Of a stretch of DNA of 64,000 bases, positions 27,041 to 36,076 are shown piece by piece; position 1 is the stretch's first letter, and every line of letters starts with the position of its first letter. The translations under genes and the position numbers were made by a program. The DNA is from JABSQH01 sp039177505 (lineage in GTDB: Bacteria; Actinomycetota; Acidimicrobiia; Acidimicrobiales; Ilumatobacteraceae), in the NCBI GenBank assembly GCA_039177505.1, contig JBCDFR010000015.1, positions 1 to 64,000 of the forward strand, given 5' to 3'. The notes below the pieces were generated by a model, which was given only the letters and a program-made list of their open reading frames with translations, was not told where the DNA came from and did no database searches.

Positions 27041-27811
27041 GTGTGGGTGGCGGAGCCCATCGTCGTGCGACTCGGCGGTCGACTGATCGGGATTCGTGCC
27101 GACACCGGCGACACCGCTGACACGCTGCGCCAACTCCTCGGCCGGTATCTGGAGTATCACGACGACGTCTCGGCGGCCGTCAGCGTGCGATGTGCAACGA
27201 CTTCAACCGCTCGGGGCAGGGCTTCGGTACCGCAGCTGTTGCTCGGCAACCGCCTCATCGCCCGGTCACGCAACGCCGTCGACGTGTTGCATGCGCTCGA
27301 CCGACTGCTGGCCGGCATCGCCGCCGAGGCAGAGCCTGTCATCGCGGCGCCGCGCGTCATGCTCCGCATGATCGCCAAGAACGGCCGAGCGGTGTTGCTC
27401 GACGCACCGCCCGCCGCGATGCTCGGCGTTGGGCAACTCAATCGGGGCGGTGTCCGCGAGATCGCGAGGTACGGCACGGTCGTCGACGGCACGACCGTGC
27501 AGCCGGACCCCGAGTTGGATCTCGATTGGGCCGCTGCGGGGTTGGGTGCGCCGACTCCGCTCGGCCCGATGACGCTCGTCGGTCTCGTGGCGCTCGAGCC
27601 GTCATCAAGCGCCGGGTCATCCACGGGACGGCCCCCACAGACCGGGGACACCGGCGAGACTCCAGCCGATCGCACGAGCAGGTTCGCCGTCCGCCATCCA
27701 TCACCTGAGTGGTTGCGGACCGTTGCCCACCTGGAGTCGTCGAGTCGCATCGCCGTCACCCATGAAAAGGCAGCGGCCGTCGACGCCATTGTCGGTCTGC
27801 TGCCGTCGTAA
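27041..27811 (+). CDS. HprK-like kinase-related protein lacking a P-loop
   Basis: A 256-residue protein. The N-terminal VVRLGGRLIGIRADTGDTADTL echoes, over fewer than 25 residues, the start of HprK-related proteins in PqqD cassettes, and SRNAVDVLHALDRLLAGI follows as expected. Where the GxxGxGKS loop should stand the sequence reads LLDAPPAAMLGVG, without the glycine-lysine-serine core. It therefore probably cannot bind ATP in the usual way and may be an adaptor. A GTG at 27047 is an alternative start. Its stop lies one base from that of the convergent aminotransferase gene. Family assignment is moderate only. Confidence 0.5.
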   Translation: MWVAEPIVVRLGGRLIGIRADTGDTADTLRQLLGRYLEYHDDVSAAVSVRCATTSTARGRASVPQLLLGNRLIARSRNAVDVLHALDRLLAGIAAEAEPVIAAPRVMLRMIAKNGRAVLLDAPPAAMLGVGQLNRGGVREIARYGTVVDGTTVQPDPELDLDWAAAGLGAPTPLGPMTLVGLVALEPSSSAGSSTGRPPQTGDTGETPADRTSRFAVRHPSPEWLRTVAHLESSSRIAVTHEKAAAVDAIVGLLPS

Positions 27812-27812
27812 G

Positions 27813-28958
27813 TCAGCTCGCAGCCAGGACCGTCGCGATGACGCGCTGAACGTCGTCGTCTGCAAGTGCACTGCTGCTCGGGAGACACAGGCCACGAGCG
27901 AACAGCGACTCGGCGGTGCCGTCGATCTGGCCAGGAGCGCCGTCGAACAGCGGCTGCAGATGCATCGGCTTCCATAGTGGTCGGCTCTCGATGTTCTGCG
28001 CCTCCAGCCGGCGCATCGCCGCGTCTCGAGCGGCGCCGTCAGCGAACACCACACACGTCAACCACCCGTTCCAACCACCAAGCGGATCGTTGCCGATCCG
28101 ATGCCAGGCCGGAACCGGCATCAACTCGACACCGTGTTGCGCAAACCCGTTGCGATAGTGGCGATGAATCTCCCGACGGCGCTCCATCATCTGGGGTAGC
28201 CGCTGCAGCTGGGCACTTCCGATGGCCGCCAACAAGTTGCTCAGCCGATAGTTGAAGCCGACCTCGGTGTGCTCGTAGTGGACCGTCGGCTGGCGCGCCT
28301 GGGTCGCCAGGTAACGCACCCGATCGGCCAATGCGTCGTCCCCGGCGAGCAACGCGCCGCCTCCCGACGTCGTCGCGATCTTGTTGCCGTTGAACGACAC
28401 GATGCCGACATCGCCGAGTGTCCCCGCTGGCCGGCCCGTCGTCGTCGAACCAAGCGCTTCGGCGGCATCCTCGATCAACGGAACCTCGTAGCGCTCGCAG
28501 ATCGGCACCAGGGCGTCGTAGTCGGCGCACAACCCGTAGAGATCGACCGTCATCACCGCACGCGGCAGTTCGTTGCGACCTGCGAGTGCAACCAGCTCCT
28601 TTTCGAGCAACTCAGGTGCCATGTTCCACGAGCGCAGGTCGCTGTCGATGAAGCGTGGGCTGGCACCGGTGTACATCACGGCGTTGGCACTGGCGACGAA
28701 CGTGAACGTCGGCAGCAGTACGTCATCGCCGGGACCGACACCACAACTCAACAGCGCAAGATGCAGCGCTGCGGTGCCGCTCGACAGGGCGACCGCCGGC
28801 CAACCGGTGAGCTCGGTGAGGCCCAGTTCGAAGCGGGCCAGGTCGGGGCCGGCCGGTGCAATCCAGCCGCCGTCGAACGCGGCAAGGAGGTACTGCCGTT
28901 CGAGGTCGCCGACGTCGGGTTGGCTGAGCAGAATACGCGGCGGCTGCGCGTCACTCAT
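27813..28958 (-). CDS. DegT/DnrJ/EryC1/StrS aminotransferase (PglE-like)
   Basis: A 381-residue PLP enzyme that converts a 4-keto nucleotide sugar to a 4-amino sugar, normally with glutamate as donor. ALSSGTAALHLAL binds the PLP phosphate, VPLIEDAAEALGS holds the PLP-contacting aspartate, and SFNGNKIATTSGGG contains the internal-aldimine lysine; SFNGNK is the form seen in UDP-4-amino-sugar aminotransferases such as PglE. It lies 6 bp after the 4,6-dehydratase gene, which would make its substrate. The likely product is UDP-4-amino-4,6-dideoxy-GlcNAc; stereochemistry is not certain. Confidence 0.88.
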   Translation of the reverse strand: MSDAQPPRILLSQPDVGDLERQYLLAAFDGGWIAPAGPDLARFELGLTELTGWPAVALSSGTAALHLALLSCGVGPGDDVLLPTFTFVASANAVMYTGASPRFIDSDLRSWNMAPELLEKELVALAGRNELPRAVMTVDLYGLCADYDALVPICERYEVPLIEDAAEALGSTTTGRPAGTLGDVGIVSFNGNKIATTSGGGALLAGDDALADRVRYLATQARQPTVHYEHTEVGFNYRLSNLLAAIGSAQLQRLPQMMERRREIHRHYRNGFAQHGVELMPVPAWHRIGNDPLGGWNGWLTCVVFADGAARDAAMRRLEAQNIESRPLWKPMHLQPLFDGAPGQIDGTAESLFARGLCLPSSSALADDDVQRVIATVLAAS

Positions 28959-28964
28959 CGGTGG

Positions 28965-30812
28965 TCAACCGACGGGGGCGTCATCGAGCCCGTGTCGGGA
29001 GATCCGCTGCAACAGCACGGCGTGAACAGCGGATCGGTTGGGACCGGGATTGCCGTGGTCGCCGTCGACCATCGCGTGGGCATCTCGCGGCGCGAGCGGC
29101 GGCACGGCGACATGGGTGATCTGTTTGTGCACCCGCCGCTCCCCTGCTTCGTCGGCGGCGATCAGCACCTCGTGCAGCTTTTCGTTCGGGCGCAGCCCGG
29201 TGAACACGATCGGTAGCGGAGGATCGTGCTGGTTGGCGAACCGCTCAGCCACCGAAAGGATCTTCACCGGCTCACCCATGTCGAGGATCAGCACCTCGCC
29301 GGGAGCGCCGATCGCTCCGGCGTACACGGTGAGCCGGCTCGCCTCCTCGATTGTCATGAAGTAACGCGTCACGTCCTCGTGCGTCACCGTCAGCGGCCCA
29401 CCGACAGCTGCCTGCGCCCGGAACGTCGGCAGTACCGAGCCGCTGGAACCAAGCACGTTGCCGAAGCGCACCGACACGAACTCGGTGGTGCCGGTCGAGC
29501 ATGCATGAGCCGTCAGACGCTCGGTGATGCGTTTGGTCCAACCCAACACGCTCGTCGGTTCGGCAGCCTTGTCGGTACTGATATTGACGAATCGATCGAC
29601 ACCGTGGCGCGCCGCGGCGTCGAGCAAGTGCTGGGTGCCGATCACGTTCGTCTGCCACGCCTCGTCGGGATACATCTCGAGCAACGGCAGGTGCTTCAGC
29701 GCTGCTGCGTGGAACACCACGTCCGGCTGCGCCTCCTCGAACGCCTGGTCGACACGTTGTCGATCACGGATGTCGGCGAGGATGATGGCTCGATCGTCGA
29801 GCAGGGCCCGCCCGGCGACCGACAGTTGTGTTGCGTGGAGACCGCTCTCGTCGCGGTCCAACATCAATAAGGCGGCGGGTTCGAACTTCGCTAGCTGTCG
29901 ACACAGCTCGCTGCCGATCGAGCCCCCGGCGCCAGTCACCAGGACTCGGCGACCAGCGATGTACTCCGACACCGCGACCGGGTCGATGTCGGCCGGCTGA
30001 CGACCGAGCAGATCGGCTTCGGTCACCGGTCGAATGTCGTCGATCTCAACGCCGCCGAGCAACCGATCCACGGTGGGGAGCACGTACACGCGCAGTCCTT
30101 CGGCTTCGGCGGCGGTGGTCACACGGCGGAAGAACGCCGCGGTGCCGCTCGGGACAGCAATCAACACCGTGCTGGCGTCGACCCGTGCGGCGACGTCGAC
30201 CAGCTCATCGACCGTCCCTTCGACCCGCACGCCATACAGCCGGAGGTTGCGCTTGGCCGGGTCGTCGTCGACGATCGCCACCGGCAGCATGCCGGCGTCC
30301 GGCGACGACCGCATGGTGCGCACGATTTGGTCCGCTGCCTCTCCGGCGCCGACCACCACCACGCGCTGTACATCGTCGCCGCTCGGCCGGCGTTTGCTCT
30401 CCACGTAGAGCCGCCAGATCGAGCGGATCGCGATCTGGCCCAACAACGAGACGGCCGTCGCCAGCAGCGGAACGGAGCGGGGAATCACACGGTCGGGACC
30501 GCTCTCACCGGCCCACCAGATCACGGTCATGACCGCGCCAACGGAGAACGCCGTGAGGGCGACCACGCGGACCTCGTCGAAGCTGCCGTAGCGCCACCTA
30601 CGCCGGTACAGGCCGTAGACGAAGCCGAACGCGGCCTGGAGGACCACCGCGACGAGCACGGCGATCAGAACCTCGCGTCGCACCACGCGATCCCAGGCGT
30701 AGTCGTAGCGCAACACCACCCCGGTAGGGATGGCAACGACCCACAACGCGCTATCAGCGAGGAAATGGACAATCGGGAGGTGTCGGCGAGCCGCCGCAAG
30801 CAAATGGCTCAC
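28965..30812 (-). CDS. Membrane UDP-HexNAc 4,6-dehydratase (CapD/WbpM/PglF family)
   Basis: A 615-residue protein. Four hydrophobic segments occupy the first 120 residues, a first Rossmann domain has VVVVGAGEAADQIV, and a second has VTGAGGSIGSELCRQL. LDRDESGLHATQL, AALKHLPLLE and ISTDKAAEPTSVLG are the family markers around the catalytic site. The enzyme makes the 4-keto-6-deoxy intermediate from UDP-GlcNAc at the membrane. GTG at 30812 is chosen, since longer starts run into the upstream gene. It belongs to the minus-strand operon 32912 to 27813, between the dehydrogenase and the aminotransferase. Confidence 0.9.
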   Translation of the reverse strand: MSHLLAAARRHLPIVHFLADSALWVVAIPTGVVLRYDYAWDRVVRREVLIAVLVAVVLQAAFGFVYGLYRRRWRYGSFDEVRVVALTAFSVGAVMTVIWWAGESGPDRVIPRSVPLLATAVSLLGQIAIRSIWRLYVESKRRPSGDDVQRVVVVGAGEAADQIVRTMRSSPDAGMLPVAIVDDDPAKRNLRLYGVRVEGTVDELVDVAARVDASTVLIAVPSGTAAFFRRVTTAAEAEGLRVYVLPTVDRLLGGVEIDDIRPVTEADLLGRQPADIDPVAVSEYIAGRRVLVTGAGGSIGSELCRQLAKFEPAALLMLDRDESGLHATQLSVAGRALLDDRAIILADIRDRQRVDQAFEEAQPDVVFHAAALKHLPLLEMYPDEAWQTNVIGTQHLLDAAARHGVDRFVNISTDKAAEPTSVLGWTKRITERLTAHACSTGTTEFVSVRFGNVLGSSGSVLPTFRAQAAVGGPLTVTHEDVTRYFMTIEEASRLTVYAGAIGAPGEVLILDMGEPVKILSVAERFANQHDPPLPIVFTGLRPNEKLHEVLIAADEAGERRVHKQITHVAVPPLAPRDAHAMVDGDHGNPGPNRSAVHAVLLQRISRHGLDDAPVG

Positions 30813-30867
30813 GTATCCGAATCGTATCCAATCGAGAGGGTGGCGTACAGGGATCCTCGGTCGGGTT

Positions 30868-32184
30868 TCAGAGCGTCTCGCCGGCGAACTCGTGGCCGCG
30901 CAACAGTCCCTTGGCATCGAATACCAGCCGCGCGCGTGCGGCGATCGTGGCTGGATCGAACTCGGGATGGTCGACGAGGACGATGACGATGTCGGCGTCG
31001 CGCAATTCGTCGTCGGTGAAGTCGACGAGTGGCTCGTTCAGCGCGCCGACGTTGACGTCGGCGATGTACGGGTCGCAGATGCGGATCTCCGCCCCGCTGG
31101 TCGACAACCGCTCGGCGACTCGCACCGACGGACTCTCGCGCCAATCGCTCGTCGCCCGCTTGTAAGCCAAACCGAGGAGCAGGATCCGGCTCCCGTTCAC
31201 CGCCTTGTGTTCGGCATTGAGCATCGCCGTGACTCGATCGTGCACGTAGTCGGGCATGTGTTCGTTGACGTCGTTGGCCAACTCGACGAAGCGAAAGGTG
31301 TGGCCGAGGTGTTGTTTGACACGCCATGCGAGATAACTCGGGTCGATCGGCAAGCAGTGGCCGCCAACCCCGGGGCCCGGGGTGAACTTCATGAACCCAA
31401 AAGGTTTCGTCGCAGCCGCGTCGATCGCTCGCCAGATGTCGACATCGAGTTCACGGGCAAACATCGCCAGCTCGTTGACGAGCGCGATGTTCACGTGTCG
31501 GTACGTGTTCTCGAGCAATTTGACCAGTTCGGCCTCTGCACACGATCCGACTGGCACGGTCTCGTCGACGAGCGCGTCGAAGAACGCTTGCACCACGGCC
31601 AGCGACTCGGGCGCGCCGCCACTGACAACCTTTGGTGTGTTGACCAGGCCGTGGGTCGGATTCCCCGGGTCGATCCGCTCCGGGCTGTAGCCGACGAAGA
31701 AGTCGCCGGCCACGCCGTCGTTGGCCGGCCGAAGCCCCGATTCCGCGCTGAGGATCGGCGTGAGCAGCTCGGTGGTGGTCCCTGGATAGGTCGTACTCTC
31801 GAGGATCACGCATGCGCCGCGGCGGAGGCGCGTGCCGAGCGTGGCACCGGCCCGCTCGACGTACGACAGGTCCGGTAGACCATCACGCAACGGTGTCGGC
31901 ACGGAGACGACGGCGACGTCGAAGTCGATGAGGTCGTCGGGGTCCGCGGTCGGTTCGTAGCCGGCGGCGAGCGCGGTTGCGAGCTCGGCGTCCGAGACGT
32001 CGCCGACGTAGCTGTTGCCGTCTCGCAGCGCAGCGACCCGTTCGGCCGACGCGTCGAAACCGACGACGGGAAACCCGGCCTCGACTGCCCGCATGGCGAC
32101 GGGCAGCCCGACGTAGCCCTGCCCAACCACGACGACCTTGGCGGTCCGGCGACCGATGCGCTGCAGAATCTCTTCGGGTTGCAT
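30868..32184 (-). CDS. Nucleotide-sugar 6-dehydrogenase (WbpA/WecC-like)
   Basis: A 438-residue enzyme that oxidises the C6 alcohol of a UDP-HexNAc to a carboxylate with two NAD. VVVVGQGYVGLPVAMRA is the NAD loop, SVPTPL and ESTTYPGTT lie in the N-terminal domain, ENTYRHVNIALVNE precedes the active site, and PGVGGHCLPIDPSYL holds the catalytic cysteine. The C-terminal LLGLAYKRATSDWRESPS completes the three-domain layout. The wording GVGGHCLPIDP matches the UDP-GlcNAc/ManNAc group rather than UDP-glucose dehydrogenases. It lies 5 bp after the acetyltransferase gene. Confidence 0.9.
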   Translation of the reverse strand: MQPEEILQRIGRRTAKVVVVGQGYVGLPVAMRAVEAGFPVVGFDASAERVAALRDGNSYVGDVSDAELATALAAGYEPTADPDDLIDFDVAVVSVPTPLRDGLPDLSYVERAGATLGTRLRRGACVILESTTYPGTTTELLTPILSAESGLRPANDGVAGDFFVGYSPERIDPGNPTHGLVNTPKVVSGGAPESLAVVQAFFDALVDETVPVGSCAEAELVKLLENTYRHVNIALVNELAMFARELDVDIWRAIDAAATKPFGFMKFTPGPGVGGHCLPIDPSYLAWRVKQHLGHTFRFVELANDVNEHMPDYVHDRVTAMLNAEHKAVNGSRILLLGLAYKRATSDWRESPSVRVAERLSTSGAEIRICDPYIADVNVGALNEPLVDFTDDELRDADIVIVLVDHPEFDPATIAARARLVFDAKGLLRGHEFAGETL

Positions 32185-32189
32185 CGCCT

Positions 32190-32912
32190 TCAGGATCGCA
32201 CGCGCCGGGCCGGAACGCCTGCGACCGTCGTCGCAGGCTCGACATCAGCGGTCACGACGGCGCCAGCACCGACCATCGCCCCGGCCCCGATGTGCAACCC
32301 GGGGAGCACGTTGGCCCCCGTACCGACTGTGACACCGTCGTCGAGGGTGACGTTGCCGCCCACTGTCGCTCCCGGATACACGCTGACGAAGTCGCCCAAC
32401 GTGCTGTCGTGGCCGATCGTGGCGTTGACGTGCAGATCGGCGTGACGGCCGAGCGTGATGTTCGAGGTGACCCGCGCACCGGCAGCCACGATGCAGCCGG
32501 CACCAATCCTGTTGTCGCCTCCAACGGTCGCCACCGGGTGGATCAACGTCAACGCTCGAAGGCTGGGGGACCCGACGTCTGCATCGATTCGGCGGCGCAC
32601 GTCACCGGCGCCGATCCCAACCACAAATCCTGCGGGTCGATCGTTCATGTCGTCGCTGGCCAGGCCCCATCCGAGGCGCGTGCGTTTGTCGGCCAATTCG
32701 TCGATACTCCCGAGCAAGCCCGTGCCGAGGCGCGCCAGCAGGTCGGCCGTGGCGGTTCCGTCGTCGACGTATCCGAGCAGTTCGAGCTGACCCCCTGCAT
32801 CGTTCATTGCAACGACGATGTCGTGGACCTCGCGGCCGAATCCGCCGGCGCCGACGATGACGATCCGAGCGTGTCGTGTGGCATGCCTGGAGAGCACGCC
32901 CGGCGTCGTCAC
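32190..32912 (-). CDS. NeuD/PglD-like sugar O/N-acetyltransferase
   Basis: A 240-residue protein. The first part IVIVGAGGFGREVHDIV is the NeuD/PglD N-terminal Rossmann domain that binds the nucleotide sugar; after about residue 110 a left-handed β-helix is made of hexapeptide repeats (VATVGG, IGAGCIV, ITLGRHADLHVNATIGHD, GATVGGNVTLDD). HVNATIGHDS contains the usual catalytic histidine. It would acetylate the 4-amino sugar from the aminotransferase. The GTG at 32912 has AAGG about eight bases upstream. It heads the minus-strand sugar operon. Confidence 0.88.
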   Translation of the reverse strand: MTTPGVLSRHATRHARIVIVGAGGFGREVHDIVVAMNDAGGQLELLGYVDDGTATADLLARLGTGLLGSIDELADKRTRLGWGLASDDMNDRPAGFVVGIGAGDVRRRIDADVGSPSLRALTLIHPVATVGGDNRIGAGCIVAAGARVTSNITLGRHADLHVNATIGHDSTLGDFVSVYPGATVGGNVTLDDGVTVGTGANVLPGLHIGAGAMVGAGAVVTADVEPATTVAGVPARRVRS

Positions 32913-32949
32913 GAGTTCGCACCTTACCCACCACGTACTGTTGCCCGAG

Positions 32950-33570
32950 ATGTCTGGTACCCGGTGGTTGCACTCGCGAATCCGTCGAGGGCTCGACCTT
33001 GCCGCCGCAGCGACGGCCCTCGTCGTTGCATCACCGATCATCCTGGCGACCGCGATTGCGGTTCGATTGCGCCTCGGATCACCCCTGCTGTTTCGGCAAC
33101 AGCGCGCCGGACGTGACGGCGAGGTCATCGAGGTCATCAAGTTCCGATCGATGACCGACGAGCGCAACGACTCGGGTCAGCTGCTCCCTGATGCCGACCG
33201 ACTGCCTCGCTTCGGTCGAACCCTCCGGGCGAGCAGTCTCGACGAGCTCCCGCAGCTGTGGTCGGTCGTCCGCGGCGACATGAGCCTGATCGGCCCGCGG
33301 CCGCTGCCCGTGACCTACGTGGCCCGCTACTCCGACGAGCAGCGGCGTCGCCTAGAAGCCACCCCGGGGATCACCGGATGGGCGCAGGTCCAGGGGCGCA
33401 ACGCGATCGACTGGCCCACGAAACTCCGCCACGACGTCTGGTACGTCGACAATGCATCTCCGGTGATCGATGCTCGGATCGTCCTCATGACGGTGAGCGG
33501 CCTCATTCGGCGGAGCGGGATCTCAGCGACGGAACACGCAACGATGCCGGAGTTCCTCGGCGAACGATGA
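32950..33570 (+). CDS. Polyprenyl-phosphate sugar-1-phosphate transferase (PglC-type)
   Basis: A 206-residue monotopic phosphoglycosyl transferase, the enzyme that starts lipid-linked glycan assembly by moving a sugar-1-phosphate to undecaprenyl phosphate. One re-entrant hydrophobic helix (LAAAATALVVASPIIL) is followed by EVIKFRSM, ASSLDELPQLWSVVRGD with the catalytic Asp-Glu pair, SLIGPRPLP and PGITGWAQVQGRN. The size matches the minimal PglC form rather than the larger WbaP form. It is divergent from the amino-sugar operon and shares a 37-bp gap with it, fitting its likely use of that operon's product. Confidence 0.91.
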   Translation: MSGTRWLHSRIRRGLDLAAAATALVVASPIILATAIAVRLRLGSPLLFRQQRAGRDGEVIEVIKFRSMTDERNDSGQLLPDADRLPRFGRTLRASSLDELPQLWSVVRGDMSLIGPRPLPVTYVARYSDEQRRRLEATPGITGWAQVQGRNAIDWPTKLRHDVWYVDNASPVIDARIVLMTVSGLIRRSGISATEHATMPEFLGER

Positions 33571-33604
33571 GTCGGTGTCAGAACGGCGACGGCGCTGGCC
33601 GGTG

Positions 33605-33949
33605 TCACTTCACGCAGACCCACGAGTAGGGGTCGTCGGGGTCGTCGGTCGTCGCAACGACCCCTTCGCCATGACGCTGGGCACACGCGGCGTCGAGGTC
33701 GACGTCCTCCAGCTGGAACAGGCCGTTCGCCTCGTTGGTGCATCGCCACGAGAATGCATCGGTACCGACGAGCATGGCTTGTGACTGCGCGCCGAACCGT
33801 TCCTGGCAGTGAGCGAACACGTCGACCTCGCCGATCTCAGCGATCGGGTCGGGTCGGCCGTCGCCGTCGGTGGTTGCGGCAACAATCGCCGCGCCCGCTG
33901 CGGTGAACCCGATTGTCAATGCCAATACGGAACGGCCCGTGCGATTCAC
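33605..33949 (-). CDS. Small secreted or anchored protein coupled to the two-component operon
   Basis: A 114-residue protein with no family recognised. After VNRTGRS comes a hydrophobic segment (VLALTIGFTAAGAAIVAA) that could be a signal peptide or anchor; the outside part is acidic with four cysteines (AHCQERF, WRCTNE, AACAQR, SWVCVK), giving possible disulfides. The GTG start overlaps the response-regulator stop (GTGA), and AGGAG lies about seven bases upstream. Translational coupling to the regulator suggests it is part of the signalling unit or its output. It converges with the sugar transferase gene. Confidence 0.72.
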   Translation of the reverse strand: MNRTGRSVLALTIGFTAAGAAIVAATTDGDGRPDPIAEIGEVDVFAHCQERFGAQSQAMLVGTDAFSWRCTNEANGLFQLEDVDLDAACAQRHGEGVVATTDDPDDPYSWVCVK

Positions 33950-34668
33950 GACTGACTCCTGCCCAACGCGCAGTCGATGTGCGGCTGCAAGAACGGACGA
34001 CAGCGGAACGCGAAGCTGCGCATCTGAGCCAGGTTCGGACGCACCAGACCGTGCAGCTCGAGCTCCGGATAGAGCGCGTCGCGATAATTCTTGATCGTGT
34101 TCGGCTTGAGCTCTGCGGTCGACGCCACCGAGTGCAGCGTCACCTCGCCTGCTGTGGCCAACAACGCGGCCCACAACTTCGCGTGTCCGGCGTGAGGCAC
34201 CAATCGCCGGAATGATTCGGGCGTGCGCGCCGGGTTTCGCTCGGCCGGCAACAACGGTCGAATCGCCGGATCGATCGGTGCTGTCCCCTCATCCAACACA
34301 CCCCGGATGGTTGCCAGCTGCAAGTCGAGCGGCGCCGACTTGGAGATCACCGTCACCACTGGCAACAGCTCCCACGCGTCGCGCAGCACCTCGGCCACCC
34401 ACTGGTCACCATGGGTGATGATGACCAGCCGGGTGTCGGGCGAAGTGTCGTCGATCTCGGCCAGCGCCTCGATCCCATAGCCCTCGTAGCCGGGGAAGGA
34501 CAGATCGACCAGCGCGACATCGATCGCTGCGCCGCCGTCAGCGAGGATGCGCGCTGCATCGTCGGGATGGTTACCGGTGACCACGTCACACCCGAGATCG
34601 TCGGCGATCGCCTGCGCGAACAACTCGGTGAGCGCCGTTGCGTCGTCGATCATGAGTACGCGGGTCAT
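33946..34668 (-). CDS. Response regulator with LuxR-type C-terminal region
   Basis: A 240-residue regulator. TRVLMIDDATALTELF carries the acidic pair of the receiver domain, IDVALVDLSFPGYEGYG the phospho-acceptor aspartate near residue 52, and VISKSAPLDLQ the conserved lysine. After residue 150 the segment TLHSVASTAELKPNTIKNYR resembles a NarL/LuxR helix-turn-helix. The ATG at 34668 shares one base with the kinase stop; a GTG at 34671 would give a GTGA overlap. Partner of the histidine kinase upstream. Confidence 0.84.
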   Translation of the reverse strand: MTRVLMIDDATALTELFAQAIADDLGCDVVTGNHPDDAARILADGGAAIDVALVDLSFPGYEGYGIEALAEIDDTSPDTRLVIITHGDQWVAEVLRDAWELLPVVTVISKSAPLDLQLATIRGVLDEGTAPIDPAIRPLLPAERNPARTPESFRRLVPHAGHAKLWAALLATAGEVTLHSVASTAELKPNTIKNYRDALYPELELHGLVRPNLAQMRSFAFRCRPFLQPHIDCALGRSQS

Positions 34669-35963
34669 CACACGACCTCCGACGCCCACGAGTCTCGTTC
34701 GTGGTCGCGGGGCATGGTGACCGTCACCGTCGACCCGGCCCCGTTTGGAGCGACCTCGATCCCGCCGGCGCCCAAATCGAGCTTCAGCTGCCACAATCCA
34801 CGACCGGCTGGCGCCTCTGACAAATCGAATCCGCCGGCGTTGTCGATCACCTGCAACGTGATCGCCTCGGGGCTGGAGGTCACCTTGAACCCCAACTCGG
34901 TCGCTCCTGCCAACAAGGCGTTGCTCGTGAGCACCGACACCGCTCGACCGAACGTTCGACCCAACCGCTCGTCGACCACCACCGACACATCGTCGAAGGT
35001 CGGAACATCACAGATCGCCACACCTTGCGACTGCGCGTTACGCACGAAGGGCTGCAACACCTCGGCGAGCCGCACGCTGCCCGACATGTACAGCTCGTCG
35101 AGCTGGCGCAGCCGGATTCGATGGTCCAACTCCGCCAACGAATCGGCGATCGACTCGAGCGACACGCCGCCGCGGCGGATCTGCAGCTCGGTCAACTTGA
35201 GCGCGGACGACACGTCGTCGTGCAACCAGTGCGCGCTGCGTCGATGAGCGTCGGAAGCAGCCTCGGCCACCACCGCTTGTTCGTGATGCAACACTGTGCG
35301 CCGGAACCGATCGAGCACGCCCGCGAAGAACGAGCCGAGGATCACCACCAGCGCGCCACCGAGATACACGGGAGCGATCACCTCGAACCCTCGCTGCCAG
35401 CCCAGCACGAACAAGGCGACCACTGACGCGACCACGATGCCGAAGTGAAACGCCGAGGTGACGAACGTGCGGCACCACTGCCCCGGCCAAATCTTGAAGC
35501 CCACCTCCCACGCACACGCCGCCGCCTCGGCCCCGAGGGCAAAGGCAAACGGCCACAATGACATCAGAGCCACCACTACCGGCGCCGTCGCCATGCTGGC
35601 CAAGATCGCGATCACCACGGTGACGCGAAGGGCGAACGACGACCACAGGCGGCCGGCCCGGCGGCGATCGAGGCGCACGCGCAATGGGCGGACAGCCAGG
35701 AGGGCGGCACCCACGATCACCACCCACGGCGCCACCAGGGCCAGACCGTCGAGCGGCGTGGTCGCCAAGCGCACCACAGCGATCGTCACCACGACGGCCA
35801 GCGAGGCGATCTCCGTGACGGTCACCACCCGGTCGACGATGCCAACCTCCTTGTCCGGATCTGCCCACACGTGCTCCCCGGCGGCGACCGCGATCCAGAA
35901 GTCGATCTTGCGCGGCCGCTGCTGACGCAGGGCCTCGGCCGCCTCGATCGGACGCGTCGCCAT
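34668..35963 (-). CDS. Membrane histidine kinase, NarX/DesK-like
   Basis: A 431-residue sensor. About six hydrophobic segments between residues 45 and 230 make a membrane sensing part, followed by the dimerisation helix SAHWLHDDVSSALKL, whose histidine fits the HisKA_3-like H-box. An ATPase region follows with VSVLTSNALLAGA and VIDNAGGFDLSEAPAGRGL as N and G boxes. The signal is unknown. It is translated ahead of the response regulator, and the 113 bp upstream are shared with the divergent solute-binding lipoprotein gene, so it may control or sense the ligand of that protein. Confidence 0.82.
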   Translation of the reverse strand: MATRPIEAAEALRQQRPRKIDFWIAVAAGEHVWADPDKEVGIVDRVVTVTEIASLAVVVTIAVVRLATTPLDGLALVAPWVVIVGAALLAVRPLRVRLDRRRAGRLWSSFALRVTVVIAILASMATAPVVVALMSLWPFAFALGAEAAACAWEVGFKIWPGQWCRTFVTSAFHFGIVVASVVALFVLGWQRGFEVIAPVYLGGALVVILGSFFAGVLDRFRRTVLHHEQAVVAEAASDAHRRSAHWLHDDVSSALKLTELQIRRGGVSLESIADSLAELDHRIRLRQLDELYMSGSVRLAEVLQPFVRNAQSQGVAICDVPTFDDVSVVVDERLGRTFGRAVSVLTSNALLAGATELGFKVTSSPEAITLQVIDNAGGFDLSEAPAGRGLWQLKLDLGAGGIEVAPNGAGSTVTVTMPRDHERDSWASEVV

Positions 35964-36076
35964 TCCCCCATTCTTGTCGCCCACATGCCCCCAAGACAGC
36001 GTTGGCGACAGCTCGCGCCACTGCGCGTGTCGCAACGGTGCTCGGCGGCGGCGGTCGTCCTGACACACTGGGCGAG

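Noticed and set aside
27041..27811. A pseudogene of the HprK-like kinase
   Set aside because: The frame is open over 256 codons with normal codon bias and a partner gene; only the P-loop is lost, so it was kept as a gene.
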